The position numbers and the translations under genes are program-made. Below the pieces are notes generated by a model. The model made no database searches. It was given only the letters and a program-made list of their open reading frames with translations, and had not been told where the DNA came from. This document shows positions 7,721 to 16,151 of a stretch of 64,000 nt of DNA, piece by piece (within the stretch, counting starts at the first letter, position 1; every line of letters begins with the position of its first letter). This DNA is from Paenibacillus typhae (GTDB taxonomy: Bacteria; Bacillota; Bacilli; Paenibacillales; Paenibacillaceae): positions 186,001 to 250,000 of the forward strand of contig NZ_FNDX01000006.1 of the NCBI RefSeq assembly GCF_900099765.1, read 5' to 3'.

Positions 7721-8140
7721 ATGCACATCGCTTTTGCAGACGATTCTGACTATGAATACATAAGCAGCCGTGACCGGCATATTCCTGAGAATCTTATATC
7801 CGGTAAAATAGAGCGGAAGGAAATCTATATCCTGCGGGACGGGGACGGAGCGAATATCGGATGGATGCGGTATGGATACTTCTGGGACAACATCCCGTTC
7901 ATGAACCTGATCTGGATAGATGAACCCCATCGGGGCAAGGGTACAGGAGCTGAAGTTGTTCACTTCTGGGAGGAGCAGATGAAGCAAAAGGGGTTTGATA
8001 TGGTGATGACATCCACCCAGGCTGACGAAGAAGCCCAGCATTTTTACAGAAAGCTTGGCTATAAAGACGCAGGCTGTTTAATCCTTGATTCGCAGCCGCT
8101 CGAGATCCTGCTTACCAAGAAGCTGGACCATACCGTTTGA
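7721..8140 (+). CDS. GNAT family N-acetyltransferase
   Basis: The 139-residue protein has the GNAT acetyl-CoA loop at DEPHRGKGTGAEVV (R-x-x-G-x-G form) and the C-terminal AQHFYRKLGYKDAG element that closes the fold. These mark it as an acyl-CoA-dependent acetyltransferase; the acceptor cannot be predicted. ATG 7721 follows CTGGAGGG at good spacing. It is a single gene with its own upstream region and ends before a terminator shared with the convergent MATE gene. Confidence 0.87.
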   Translation: MHIAFADDSDYEYISSRDRHIPENLISGKIERKEIYILRDGDGANIGWMRYGYFWDNIPFMNLIWIDEPHRGKGTGAEVVHFWEEQMKQKGFDMVMTSTQADEEAQHFYRKLGYKDAGCLILDSQPLEILLTKKLDHTV

Positions 8141-8152
8141 ACTTAAAAATGA

Positions 8153-8196
8153 AGAAGCCCGTTTTCGCCATCAGCCGGCTGAGAACGGCTTTCTTT
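8153..8196. terminator. terminator between the acetyltransferase and MATE genes
   Basis: Imperfect long hairpin with arms GAAGCCCGTTTTC and GAGAACGGCTTTC, then TTTT on the plus strand. It sits between convergent genes. Confidence 0.65.
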
Positions 8197-8214
8197 TACC
8201 AGAAATAATGATGT

Positions 8215-9567
8215 TCACTGCGCCAGGCTCTCCAGATCCGGTTGTAATTTGTTCCGCAGAATATACAGCATCCCGGCACCGACGAGGAATGCAGCAGCAT
8301 CCGCAATGACCAGTGACCAGACCACCCCGTGAAAACCGTTCATCCGGTTGGCGACGTAGAGCACAGGGATCAGCGTAGCGCCTTGAATAATTGACATAAT
8401 AAATGCGGCGGTCCCTTGCGCTGTTGCCTGGAAGATCCCCGTAAACAACGCCGTCGTGCCTGAAATGAACAATGATAAGAAGGTCACATGCAGGATATAG
8501 CTGCCCATTTCAATTAACTGCGGATCATTCGTAAACAAGCCGATTAAATGGTCGGAAATCAGATAGACGATAAGACCGAAAGCGACAGCTAGTGCCACAA
8601 TCGTTTTGACCGTGAATCCGATGGTTTGCTTCATCCGCAATCTGTTGGCTGTAAAGGAGAAAGCGATAAGCGGCACGACTCCCTCACATAAGCCCATAAT
8701 AATGAACTCGGGAAACTGCAATAAACGGGATGAAATACCGTAAGCGGCTACGGCGGTATCGCCATATTCCACAAGATAGTGGTTGAAGATCAGCGACATT
8801 GCGCCCATGAAGATACTCATAATGAAGACGGGAACTCCGATTTTAACAACATTGCCGACAATTTCTTTGCTGGCCTTGAACCACCGTACGGAAACCGTTA
8901 AAAATTGGCTTTTATACCCCATATGGAAGGCGTAATAGACACTCGCAACGAGGTTGGAGACGACTGTGGCTGACGCAACGCCGATAACATCCCAGTGGAA
9001 CACGAAGATGACCAGCGCATCGAGGATGATATTCACAGCAACGCTGAGAATCATGCCAACCATTGACTTAACAGCTGAACCTTCAGAGCGTACAATATTC
9101 TCCAGCGTGAAGCATAATACGAGGAAGGGTGAACCGATCAGCATAACGGTGACATAATCCTTAGTAAAACCGAAGGAATCAGGCGTTGCTCCAAGGCTAT
9201 TCACAATGGAATCGATGAACGGGAGGCCAACAGCAATGACGATCAAACCGAGTGCCAGGCTGCTGTAAAAAGCGAATGAGGATACATGCTTTACGTCATC
9301 GTATTTCTTCTCACCGAGCAAACGGGAAATGAAGGTACCGCTGCCCATGCCGATAAAGTTCCCCAGCGCCATAATAATTGCGAATAACGGCAAGGTTAGC
9401 GCAAGTGCAGTTAACATCGCAGTATTGTGGAGTGTTCCGATAAAATAGGCATTCAGGATGGAGTAGATGACACTCATTGACATACCCAGCATCATGGGGA
9501 CGGCGAAGTGTGCTACGGCTTTGGCAACAGGGGCTTTCTCGAAATAATGGAGGTTTTCTGCATCCAT
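8215..9567 (-). CDS. MATE family efflux transporter
   Basis: The 450-residue protein has about 12 membrane helices in two six-helix halves. Near the start it has VAHFAVPMMLGMSMSVIYSI, and the first half contains GNFIGMGSGTFISRLLGEKK, typical of MATE drug/cation antiporters. The frame stays open to an ATG at 9645, but that stretch contains operator repeats. The ATG at 9567 follows AGAAGTGATT and gives the normal N-terminus (MDAENLHYFEKAP), so I start there. It is transcribed away from a TetR gene across shared operators, so it is probably the target of that repressor. Substrates are likely hydrophobic toxins but are not known. Confidence 0.92.
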   Translation of the reverse strand: MDAENLHYFEKAPVAKAVAHFAVPMMLGMSMSVIYSILNAYFIGTLHNTAMLTALALTLPLFAIIMALGNFIGMGSGTFISRLLGEKKYDDVKHVSSFAFYSSLALGLIVIAVGLPFIDSIVNSLGATPDSFGFTKDYVTVMLIGSPFLVLCFTLENIVRSEGSAVKSMVGMILSVAVNIILDALVIFVFHWDVIGVASATVVSNLVASVYYAFHMGYKSQFLTVSVRWFKASKEIVGNVVKIGVPVFIMSIFMGAMSLIFNHYLVEYGDTAVAAYGISSRLLQFPEFIIMGLCEGVVPLIAFSFTANRLRMKQTIGFTVKTIVALAVAFGLIVYLISDHLIGLFTNDPQLIEMGSYILHVTFLSLFISGTTALFTGIFQATAQGTAAFIMSIIQGATLIPVLYVANRMNGFHGVVWSLVIADAAAFLVGAGMLYILRNKLQPDLESLAQ

Positions 9568-9600
9568 TTCAATCACTTCTTTCTGGTTTAATAAACGCTT

Positions 9601-9686
9601 ATCTAACGGTGTTAGATTGAACCTTACAGTGTTAGATGATATCATGGGTTTAGGAACTTGTAAAGCATAAACTTACACTGTTAGAT
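9601..9686. promoter_or_regulatory. MATE/TetR intergenic operator cluster
   Basis: Four GTTAGAT half-sites occur. ATCTAAC and GTTAGAT form a palindrome at 9601-9617. Two near-identical direct repeats, CTTACAGTGTTAGAT at 9623-9637 and CTTACACTGTTAGAT at 9672-9686, follow. The last ends 16 bases before the TetR start codon. This arrangement fits TetR control of both divergent genes. Confidence 0.7.
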
Positions 9687-9702
9687 AAAAGGGCGGATTA
9701 GG

Positions 9703-10386
9703 ATGAAAAAGCAGCAGCCTCAGATTTCGGAGGAGCGGATTTTGGAAGCTTCATGGGAGCTTCTTGGAGAAGAGGGCATTGAGAAATTCAGCATGAGACG
9801 GCTTGCGGACAGAGTGGGGATTCAGGCTCCCTCTCTTTACTGGTACTTCAAGAGCAAACAGAATCTTTATCAGGGCCTGGCCAATCAAATATCCAAAATC
9901 ATTCTGGAGGGATTCCATGCTGAGGGGGATTGGAAAGCGCAGCTGACCGGACTTGCAGTAACCGTACGAAACGTGCTTAGCCGGTATCCCTGCTCTACAC
10001 AGCTCATGATGATGACATTGCCGCATGAGCCGGATATTATCCGGTTTACGAACCGGATGCTGCTCTGTGTGGAAGAGACACCGCTTGAGCCGGAACAGAA
10101 AATGCAGGTAGCCACTACGCTTATGAATTATGTTTTCTTTTTTGTACTGGACCGTTATCAGCATGAGCGTAATATCTCCGCTATGATTAAAGATCAGGAA
10201 GCGCTCCCGGGTGAGGAAATGCTTCACCTTCTGGATTCTATGAGTGAGAAGGACGCGGGGCTGTTCCGGAGGATGTTTACGACCGGGCTGTTCGAGCTGA
10301 TGGGGACCGACCGGGCGTTTGAGTTTGGCCTGAAGCTGATTGTGCTGGGGATTGAGCAGGTGATAATGGAGCAGGAAGGACAGTAA
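9703..10386 (+). CDS. TetR/AcrR family transcriptional regulator
   Basis: The 227-residue protein has an N-terminal TetR helix-turn-helix (RILEASWELLGEEGIEKFSM, then RLADRVGIQAPSLYWYFKSK at about residues 38-57) and a longer helical ligand-binding part of the TetR class C-terminal type. It probably represses itself and the divergent MATE pump until a pump substrate binds, as in many TetR/efflux pairs; that is inferred from the shared operators. ATG 9703 follows GGATTAGG, a weak site. Confidence 0.9.
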   Translation: MKKQQPQISEERILEASWELLGEEGIEKFSMRRLADRVGIQAPSLYWYFKSKQNLYQGLANQISKIILEGFHAEGDWKAQLTGLAVTVRNVLSRYPCSTQLMMMTLPHEPDIIRFTNRMLLCVEETPLEPEQKMQVATTLMNYVFFFVLDRYQHERNISAMIKDQEALPGEEMLHLLDSMSEKDAGLFRRMFTTGLFELMGTDRAFEFGLKLIVLGIEQVIMEQEGQ

Positions 10387-10430
10387 GGATCCATACGCGT
10401 CAGTTGAAGGTCTCACGGTAAAAGAATACT

Positions 10431-10482
10431 AAAGAGAGCAGCGCCTTTCCGGATTATGACGAAGGGCAGCTGCTCTTTATTT
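10431..10482 (+). terminator. intrinsic terminator after the TetR gene
   Basis: Outer arms GAGCAGC and GCTGCTC with an inner GCCTTTC/GAAGGGC stem, then a T-rich run. Confidence 0.75.
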
Positions 10483-10540
10483 TGGTTTTGTAATTAATAA
10501 ATAAAAATATAAAAAGATTCATACTTTTTAAAAATTTCAA

Positions 10541-10794
10541 TTGACTAACATGGGAATATCACTATAGAATAAAAGCGGTTACAGAGTTTCTTAAAGGTTT
10601 TATTTTAGTTATGTATGAAATAAACAAAGGCCGAAAAGAAACTTTTTTATCGAATTTATCTTGTAAGCGTTTTATTTATACTGGCGATAAGGAGGTGCTT
10701 TCCGGTGCCTTAAATGCTGCTTATGGCTTATGTGCGAGAAAGGGAATGGTTAGGGAACCGTTGAGGCCAATTTTAGAAACGGAGGGATTTACTT
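10541..10794 (+). promoter_or_regulatory. promoter and long leader of the arabinanase gene, possible cre site
   Basis: TTGACT at 10541 and TATAGA at 10563 (16-base spacer) form a plausible sigma-A promoter in an AT-rich stretch. The leader to the start codon is about 220 bases. At 10661-10675 lies TTGTAAGCGTTTTAT, which matches the CcpA cre consensus except at the final CA, so sugar repression is possible. An AAGGAGGTG at about 10690 precedes no convincing gene. The 63-codon frame across here lacks a usable start signal and I do not call it. Confidence 0.45.
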
Positions 10795-13700
10795 TTGAAT
10801 AAATGGACTGGCAGGCTGACATCTTCACTTCTTGCACTGCTGCTGCTTGTTCCTTCACCGGCATTGGGGGCTTCGGGAACAGTAATGGACGGCAATTCTG
10901 CGGGACTGCAGACGGCTGCAGCACCGGATTATACAGGGCATTGGGCAGCCGAAGATTTGCAGACATGGGCTGACAAAGGGCTGCTGTCGGGGTACGGAAA
11001 CGGCGTATTTAAGCCGGATCAGAACATTACCCGGGCGGAATGGGTCACCCTTGTAAACCGGGTATTTAATCTGCAGACTATGGCTGCTGCAAACAGCTTC
11101 AGTGATGTGGAGCAGGGAAAGGCTTACTACACCGAAGTTATGAAAGCGGTATCTGCAGGATATGTGTCAGGTTACAGCGATGGAACCTTCCGCCCGCAGC
11201 AGACGGTCAGCCGCCAGGAAGCGGCAGTTATGCTGTACCGGCTGTACCGACTTGATGCCGCTGCTGCTGCGTCAGGATCGACTGATGCTGAAGTCCTGCC
11301 TTCATTCAGCAGAGAAGCCGTTAACACCCTGCTGAGCGGAGGATTCCTCAGCGGCTATGAGGACGGCAGCTTTAAAGGAGGACGTCCGGTAACAAGGGCA
11401 GAAGCTGTCCGGATGATCGGCAAGCTGTCAGGTGAGATTATTCTGCAAAGCGGCAGCTATACACAGCTGCAGGCTAAGAACCTGGTGATCAGCACGGCCG
11501 GTGTGACTCTAAAGGACACCGAAATTACAGGCAATCTGTATCTCACGGAAGGGATTGCCGGTGGAGATATTCTGCTGGACAACGTGAAGGTTGCGGGCAA
11601 GATTATCGTCAGCGGCGGCGGTGAAAACAGTGTCGTGCTGAACAATACCTCAGCAGCCTCGCTGATCGCAGACAAGCCGGACGGCAAGCTGCGGATTGTT
11701 CTGAAGGGCAGTAGTAGCATACCGGATGTAACAGCTGAATCGGGTGTCAGACTGGAAGAAGATACGGCACTTGGCGGAGCGGGCTTCAGCCGGGTTAAGC
11801 TTGAGACCACCCTGCCTGCGGGTTCGCGCATCCAGCTCAGCGGCAGCTTTGATTCTGTTGTAGTCAATGCTGCAGGGGAGCCGGAGCTTGTTCTGGTGAA
11901 AGGAACCATCGCGGAAATGACGCTTAACCGCATGGCGGCGCTGCGTGCAGAGGCCGGAAGCGAAATCAGGAATCTGATTCTTGGTCTGAGCAGTCAGCTT
12001 ACAGTTCAGGGAACCGGCAAGGTAAGCTATGATCCGAAATTCAGCGGTTTAATCAAGCTGGAGACTCCAGCAGCAACGGCAACAGCTACGGCTGCACCTG
12101 TAAGTAACGGCGGAAGTCCTGTATCCCCCACCGCTACGCCAAGCCAAGCGGCATCGCCAACACCCGCAGCGACTCCGCCGGCTACACCGGAAGCCACACC
12201 TGCACCGACTGCTCCGGTGTTCAGCAACGTATCCGTGCACGACCCTTCAGTGGTGAAGGACGGCGGTAGGTATTATGTTTTTGGCTCGCATATTGAAGCG
12301 GCTAAATCGCAGGATCTGCTGAACTGGACTACGTTCACCAACGGCTACAAAACACCGGACAATGCCATATACGGTGATCTGTCCGGCAATCTGGCGGAAT
12401 CCTTTGCCTGGGCCGGGGAGAATGATTCCGACAGTAAAGGCGGATTCGCCGTCTGGGCGCCGGATGTGTTCTGGAATGCGGATTATGTGAATGGCGACGG
12501 CACAAAAGGCGCATATATGCTCTATTACAGCACCTCATCTACTTATATCCGTTCTGCAATCGGCTTTGCCGTATCACAGAAGATTGAAGGCCCTTATGTT
12601 TACGGCGGCACGGTGATATACTCCGGCTTTACGCTGGATGAGCAGTACGATGCGAATAGCACGGTCAACAAAAAGTGGACCAACACTAACATTCAGACGC
12701 TGATCGGCAAAGGGATGCTGGAAGGCATGAATACGGCCTGGTTCAATGCCAACGGCACGTATAACAACAAGCAGTATACCAATGCGATTGACCCGACCCT
12801 GTTCTATGACAAGGACGGCAAGCTGTGGATGACCTACGGCTCCTGGTCAGGAGGCATCTTCCTGCTTGAGGTTGACCCTGCGACCGGACAGCCGCTATAC
12901 CCCGGTAAAGACGGGACTACAGCTGACGGAAGATTGATTGACCGTTACTTTGGCACCAAAATTTCCGGCGGCAATTACAAATCCGGAGAAGGTCCTTATA
13001 TCGTCTATGACCAGTCAACGGGCTATTACTACCTGTATGTAACCTACGGCGGGCTGGCTGCTGACGGCGGCTACAATATGCGGCTGTTCCGTTCTGTGAA
13101 TCCGGACGGTCCTTACAAGGATACGGCAGGACAGAATGCAGTGCTGGCGACGGACGGGGATCACTCGAACATCGGCAACAAGCTGATCGGCAATTTCCTG
13201 TTCAGCAATCTGAACGGGGAGGCGGATTTCCCGGTATACGGCTATGTCTCCTCCGGGCATAACTCGGTCTTTTATGATGAGGAGCAGGACAAGCTGTTCA
13301 ACTTCTTCCATACCCGATTCCCGCTGCGCGGGGAAACCCATGAGGTGCGGGTGCATCAGATGTTCATGAACGAGGACGCCTGGCCGGTTGTGGCTCCGCA
13401 CCGTTATTCCGGCGAGACGCTTGCCAAGGTTCAGCGGGCTGACGTTGTCGGGTCTTATCAGTTCGTCAACCACGGCAAGGATACCTCGGCCAAAATCAAG
13501 CCGACCGTCAATGTCGATCTGCTGGAAGACGGCACTTTGGGCGGAGCGGTTAGCGGCAGCTGGGAACTGGCAGGCGATTATTATGCCCATTTGCTGATTG
13601 ACGAAACAGAGAACGGCAGTACAGTACAGCGCCTGTACAAGGGTGTATTTGTGAAGCAGTGGGATTCCACCCGGAATGAACAGGTCATGGTCTTCACAGC

Positions 13701-15540
13701 GATGTCAGACCAGGGCGTTGCCGTCTGGGGCAGTGCCATCAAGCTGCTCAGCGATGATGAGCTGGTTGCTAATATTGCCGGCGGCCTGACACTTGGGGAT
13801 ACCAGCAAGGTCTATAGAGACCTGACACTGCCGGTGTCCGGTGTGCACGGAGCTGTCATTACCTGGACATCCTCCAGCCCGGCGGTTGTTGCGGCGGACG
13901 GCAAGGTTACCCGGCCGCAGGCGGGAAGCGGCAATGCCGAGGTGCAGCTGACAGCTGCCATTAAGCTTGGCAATGCTTCGGTCACGAAGACGTTCACTGT
14001 CGTTGTCGTTCAACTCGGCGGCACGCTGCTGGAGGACGGACTGGTTGCAGCGTATGACTTTGAAGACAGCCTGGCAGAGAGCGCCGGGCGGCAGGCTGAC
14101 GGCAGCGCAACCGGCAAGCTGCTGAACACAGCAGATGGAGCAGTGGAGTTTGCGGCCGGCCAGGACGGGCAGGCGCTCAAGCTTACAGGCAGCTCTGGTG
14201 TCCGGCTGCCGGACGGCCTGATTAACGGCAGCGCCTATACGTTCAGCCTGTGGCTGAATCCGCAGGAGCTGACAGCCTTCACATCGGCCTTTTTTGGAGC
14301 CAAAACCACTAATAACTGGATGAGTCTGCTGCCTTACGGCAACGGGGGGGCAACGACCCGGGTATGGTTCGGCAGTGAAACCTGGCTGGATGCTGATGCC
14401 GGCCTGCAGATCCCGGCCGGCAAGTGGTCGCATATTGCGTTCACCTATGATGCCGGAACGGTTAAGCTGTACCTGAACGGAGTGCTGAAATATACAGGGA
14501 CGAACTATACCGACCTGTTTGACGGTGAAGAAAGTGTCTTTGCGCTCGGGGTCAACTATTGGGATACCCCGTACAAAGGGCTGATTGACAAGTTCCGCGT
14601 CTATGAAAAAGCGCTGACGCCTGAAGCCGTCGGCTGGCTGGTAAACGGTGAACCGGATGCCGATGTGAAGGTGAGCGCGATTGCTTTTGCTGATACAGCT
14701 GCAAGCATCGCTGTCGGAAATTCCTATACTCCAGCGGTCTCCATCCTGCCGGCCAATGCAGGCAACCGGGCTCTAACCTGGACCTCGAGCGATCCTGCTA
14801 TTGCTGAGGTTGATAGTGCATCCGGGGTTATAACGGCAAAGCATGCAGGCGATACCATCATTACCGCAGCCTCCACCGACGGAAGCAATGTAACCGCAAG
14901 CTTGTCTGTGAAGGTTACGGACGGCCGGGTCGCGGTGTACTCTTTTGACGGCAATTTGAAGGATTCGCTTGAGCTCTCAGGTGAAGGCAGAGTGACAGGG
15001 GCGCTGGTCGGCAGCGCTACTGTAGGCAGCATTACTTACGGTGACGGGGTAACGGGCCAGGCGGCATTATTTGACGGGGCTTCCGGTATCCGGCTGCCGG
15101 ACGGATTGATTAACAGCAACTCGTATTCAGTCTCAATGTGGCTGAAGCCGGATCAGCTGACGACTTACACGACCGCCTTTTTTGGAGCAAGCTCGAACAG
15201 CAGCTGGTTTAGTCTTGTGCCAAAAGGGCCGTCAGATGCCACCATATTGTGGTCAAACGCTGTCTATGAGGCAACTGCAGGCTACGTAATTCCTGCCGGA
15301 ACCTGGACGCATGTCACTTTCACGGTTAATAACGGAACGGTCAAGCTGTACATTAACGGGGAGGAAAAGTTCTCGGGCAGCGGATTTCCGGATATTTTTA
15401 AGGATAATAACGGAGTTTTCACGCTTGGGGTCAACTATTGGGATGTTCCATTCAAGGGGCTGATCGATGAGCTGAAGATTTATAACAATGTACTTGCACC
15501 GGAAGCGGTGCTGGCTGATTACCAAACGGCTGGTCTTTAA
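10795..15540 (+). CDS. SLH-anchored GH43 endo-arabinanase with LamG and Ig-like modules
   Basis: A 1581-residue surface enzyme starting at TTG 10795 behind GGAGG. Order of parts: signal peptide (1-26); three SLH domains (about 43-215) that bind it to the cell wall; a beta-rich region to about 420; a Pro/Thr/Ala linker (422-477); a GH43 five-bladed propeller from 478 to about 870. The GH43 residues are visible as Asp483 (VHDPSVV), Asp666 (AIDPTLF) and Glu732 (KSGEGPYIVY). Then follow the GH43 arabinanase C-terminal barrel, an Ig-like domain (about 1000-1080), LamG 1 (1086-1282), a Big_2 domain and LamG 2 (1381-1581). It should cut alpha-1,5-arabinan at the cell surface. It stands alone between terminators. 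Confidence 0.9.
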   Translation: MNKWTGRLTSSLLALLLLVPSPALGASGTVMDGNSAGLQTAAAPDYTGHWAAEDLQTWADKGLLSGYGNGVFKPDQNITRAEWVTLVNRVFNLQTMAAANSFSDVEQGKAYYTEVMKAVSAGYVSGYSDGTFRPQQTVSRQEAAVMLYRLYRLDAAAAASGSTDAEVLPSFSREAVNTLLSGGFLSGYEDGSFKGGRPVTRAEAVRMIGKLSGEIILQSGSYTQLQAKNLVISTAGVTLKDTEITGNLYLTEGIAGGDILLDNVKVAGKIIVSGGGENSVVLNNTSAASLIADKPDGKLRIVLKGSSSIPDVTAESGVRLEEDTALGGAGFSRVKLETTLPAGSRIQLSGSFDSVVVNAAGEPELVLVKGTIAEMTLNRMAALRAEAGSEIRNLILGLSSQLTVQGTGKVSYDPKFSGLIKLETPAATATATAAPVSNGGSPVSPTATPSQAASPTPAATPPATPEATPAPTAPVFSNVSVHDPSVVKDGGRYYVFGSHIEAAKSQDLLNWTTFTNGYKTPDNAIYGDLSGNLAESFAWAGENDSDSKGGFAVWAPDVFWNADYVNGDGTKGAYMLYYSTSSTYIRSAIGFAVSQKIEGPYVYGGTVIYSGFTLDEQYDANSTVNKKWTNTNIQTLIGKGMLEGMNTAWFNANGTYNNKQYTNAIDPTLFYDKDGKLWMTYGSWSGGIFLLEVDPATGQPLYPGKDGTTADGRLIDRYFGTKISGGNYKSGEGPYIVYDQSTGYYYLYVTYGGLAADGGYNMRLFRSVNPDGPYKDTAGQNAVLATDGDHSNIGNKLIGNFLFSNLNGEADFPVYGYVSSGHNSVFYDEEQDKLFNFFHTRFPLRGETHEVRVHQMFMNEDAWPVVAPHRYSGETLAKVQRADVVGSYQFVNHGKDTSAKIKPTVNVDLLEDGTLGGAVSGSWELAGDYYAHLLIDETENGSTVQRLYKGVFVKQWDSTRNEQVMVFTAMSDQGVAVWGSAIKLLSDDELVANIAGGLTLGDTSKVYRDLTLPVSGVHGAVITWTSSSPAVVAADGKVTRPQAGSGNAEVQLTAAIKLGNASVTKTFTVVVVQLGGTLLEDGLVAAYDFEDSLAESAGRQADGSATGKLLNTADGAVEFAAGQDGQALKLTGSSGVRLPDGLINGSAYTFSLWLNPQELTAFTSAFFGAKTTNNWMSLLPYGNGGATTRVWFGSETWLDADAGLQIPAGKWSHIAFTYDAGTVKLYLNGVLKYTGTNYTDLFDGEESVFALGVNYWDTPYKGLIDKFRVYEKALTPEAVGWLVNGEPDADVKVSAIAFADTAASIAVGNSYTPAVSILPANAGNRALTWTSSDPAIAEVDSASGVITAKHAGDTIITAASTDGSNVTASLSVKVTDGRVAVYSFDGNLKDSLELSGEGRVTGALVGSATVGSITYGDGVTGQAALFDGASGIRLPDGLINSNSYSVSMWLKPDQLTTYTTAFFGASSNSSWFSLVPKGPSDATILWSNAVYEATAGYVIPAGTWTHVTFTVNNGTVKLYINGEEKFSGSGFPDIFKDNNGVFTLGVNYWDVPFKGLIDELKIYNNVLAPEAVLADYQTAGL

Positions 15541-15570
15541 CGGCCGGATCATTTAGAAGAAAAAAGAGAA

Positions 15571-15602
15571 GGAGCGGGACGCGATGTCCTGCTCCTTTTT
15601 TG
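15571..15602 (+). terminator. intrinsic terminator after the arabinanase gene
   Basis: Perfect arms GGAGCGGGAC and GTCCTGCTCC (one G-T pair) with loop GCGAT, followed by TTTTTT. Confidence 0.9.
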
Positions 15603-15639
15603 TCTATACCTAAAGCTGCTGATCCAATCGAGCTAGCTC

Positions 15640-15954
15640 TTACAGCCATTTAATGGCCCACTTCTCCACATGGCTGAGCGCTGTCCCGAGCTCCTGTCCC
15701 TTGACAGTGAGTGAATATTCTGTGCGGACCGGCCGGTCCGGGATCACGGTGCGGGTAAGGAGACCGCAGCCTTCCAGCTCCTTTAGCCGTTCGTTTAATA
15801 TGCGTTTGCTCAGATCCGGAATGAGGGTATTCAGCTCGCTGAACCGTTTGGGGCCTTCCATCAGCACATGAAGGATGAAATTCACCCATTTTTTTCCGAC
15901 GATATGATAAGCATGCTCCACTTTGGCCAGTAACGGTCTGATTTCCTGATCCAT
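15640..15954 (-). CDS. HxlR family transcriptional regulator
   Basis: The 104-residue protein is a single winged helix of the HxlR type: VGKKWVNFILHVLMEGPKRF, then SELNTLIPDLSKRILNERLK, then a wing ending TEYSLTVKGQELG. Many HxlR regulators sense quinones or aldehydes through an N-terminal Cys; this protein has no Cys near its start and one near residue 68 (EGCGLL), so the usual redox switch is not obvious. The frame is open upstream to 16008, but ATG 15954 follows AAGGACGG at good spacing. It is divergent from zwf, and its targets are unknown. Confidence 0.88.
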   Translation of the reverse strand: MDQEIRPLLAKVEHAYHIVGKKWVNFILHVLMEGPKRFSELNTLIPDLSKRILNERLKELEGCGLLTRTVIPDRPVRTEYSLTVKGQELGTALSHVEKWAIKWL

Positions 15955-16052
15955 CACACATCCGTCCTTATAGTTATTATTAGTATCCTGCTCACTATAC
16001 CATAGCAAAGACTTCGTGAAAATAAGTACTTTTCGTAAATGTCGAAATGAGG

Positions 16053-16081
16053 TTGACGAATGGATTTTACAGGCGTATGAT
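16053..16081 (+). promoter_or_regulatory. sigma-A promoter of zwf
   Basis: TTGACG and TATGAT are separated by exactly 17 bases. The expected transcript start is about 60 bases ahead of the zwf start codon. Confidence 0.7.
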
Positions 16082-16151
16082 GAGTTTTGTTAAGTTCGTG
16101 AGTAATTAATAGTAACCTAATAAATAATATATAATAACGGGAGGAATGAAA

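Noticed and set aside
9568..9645. N-terminal extension of the MATE protein
   Set aside because: These 26 codons cover TetR operator repeats and lack a ribosome-binding site; ATG 9567 has one and gives the normal family N-terminus.
10611..10802. 63-codon frame ahead of the arabinanase gene
   Set aside because: It overlaps the arabinanase start signals, lacks a ribosome-binding site and lies in the AT-rich leader.
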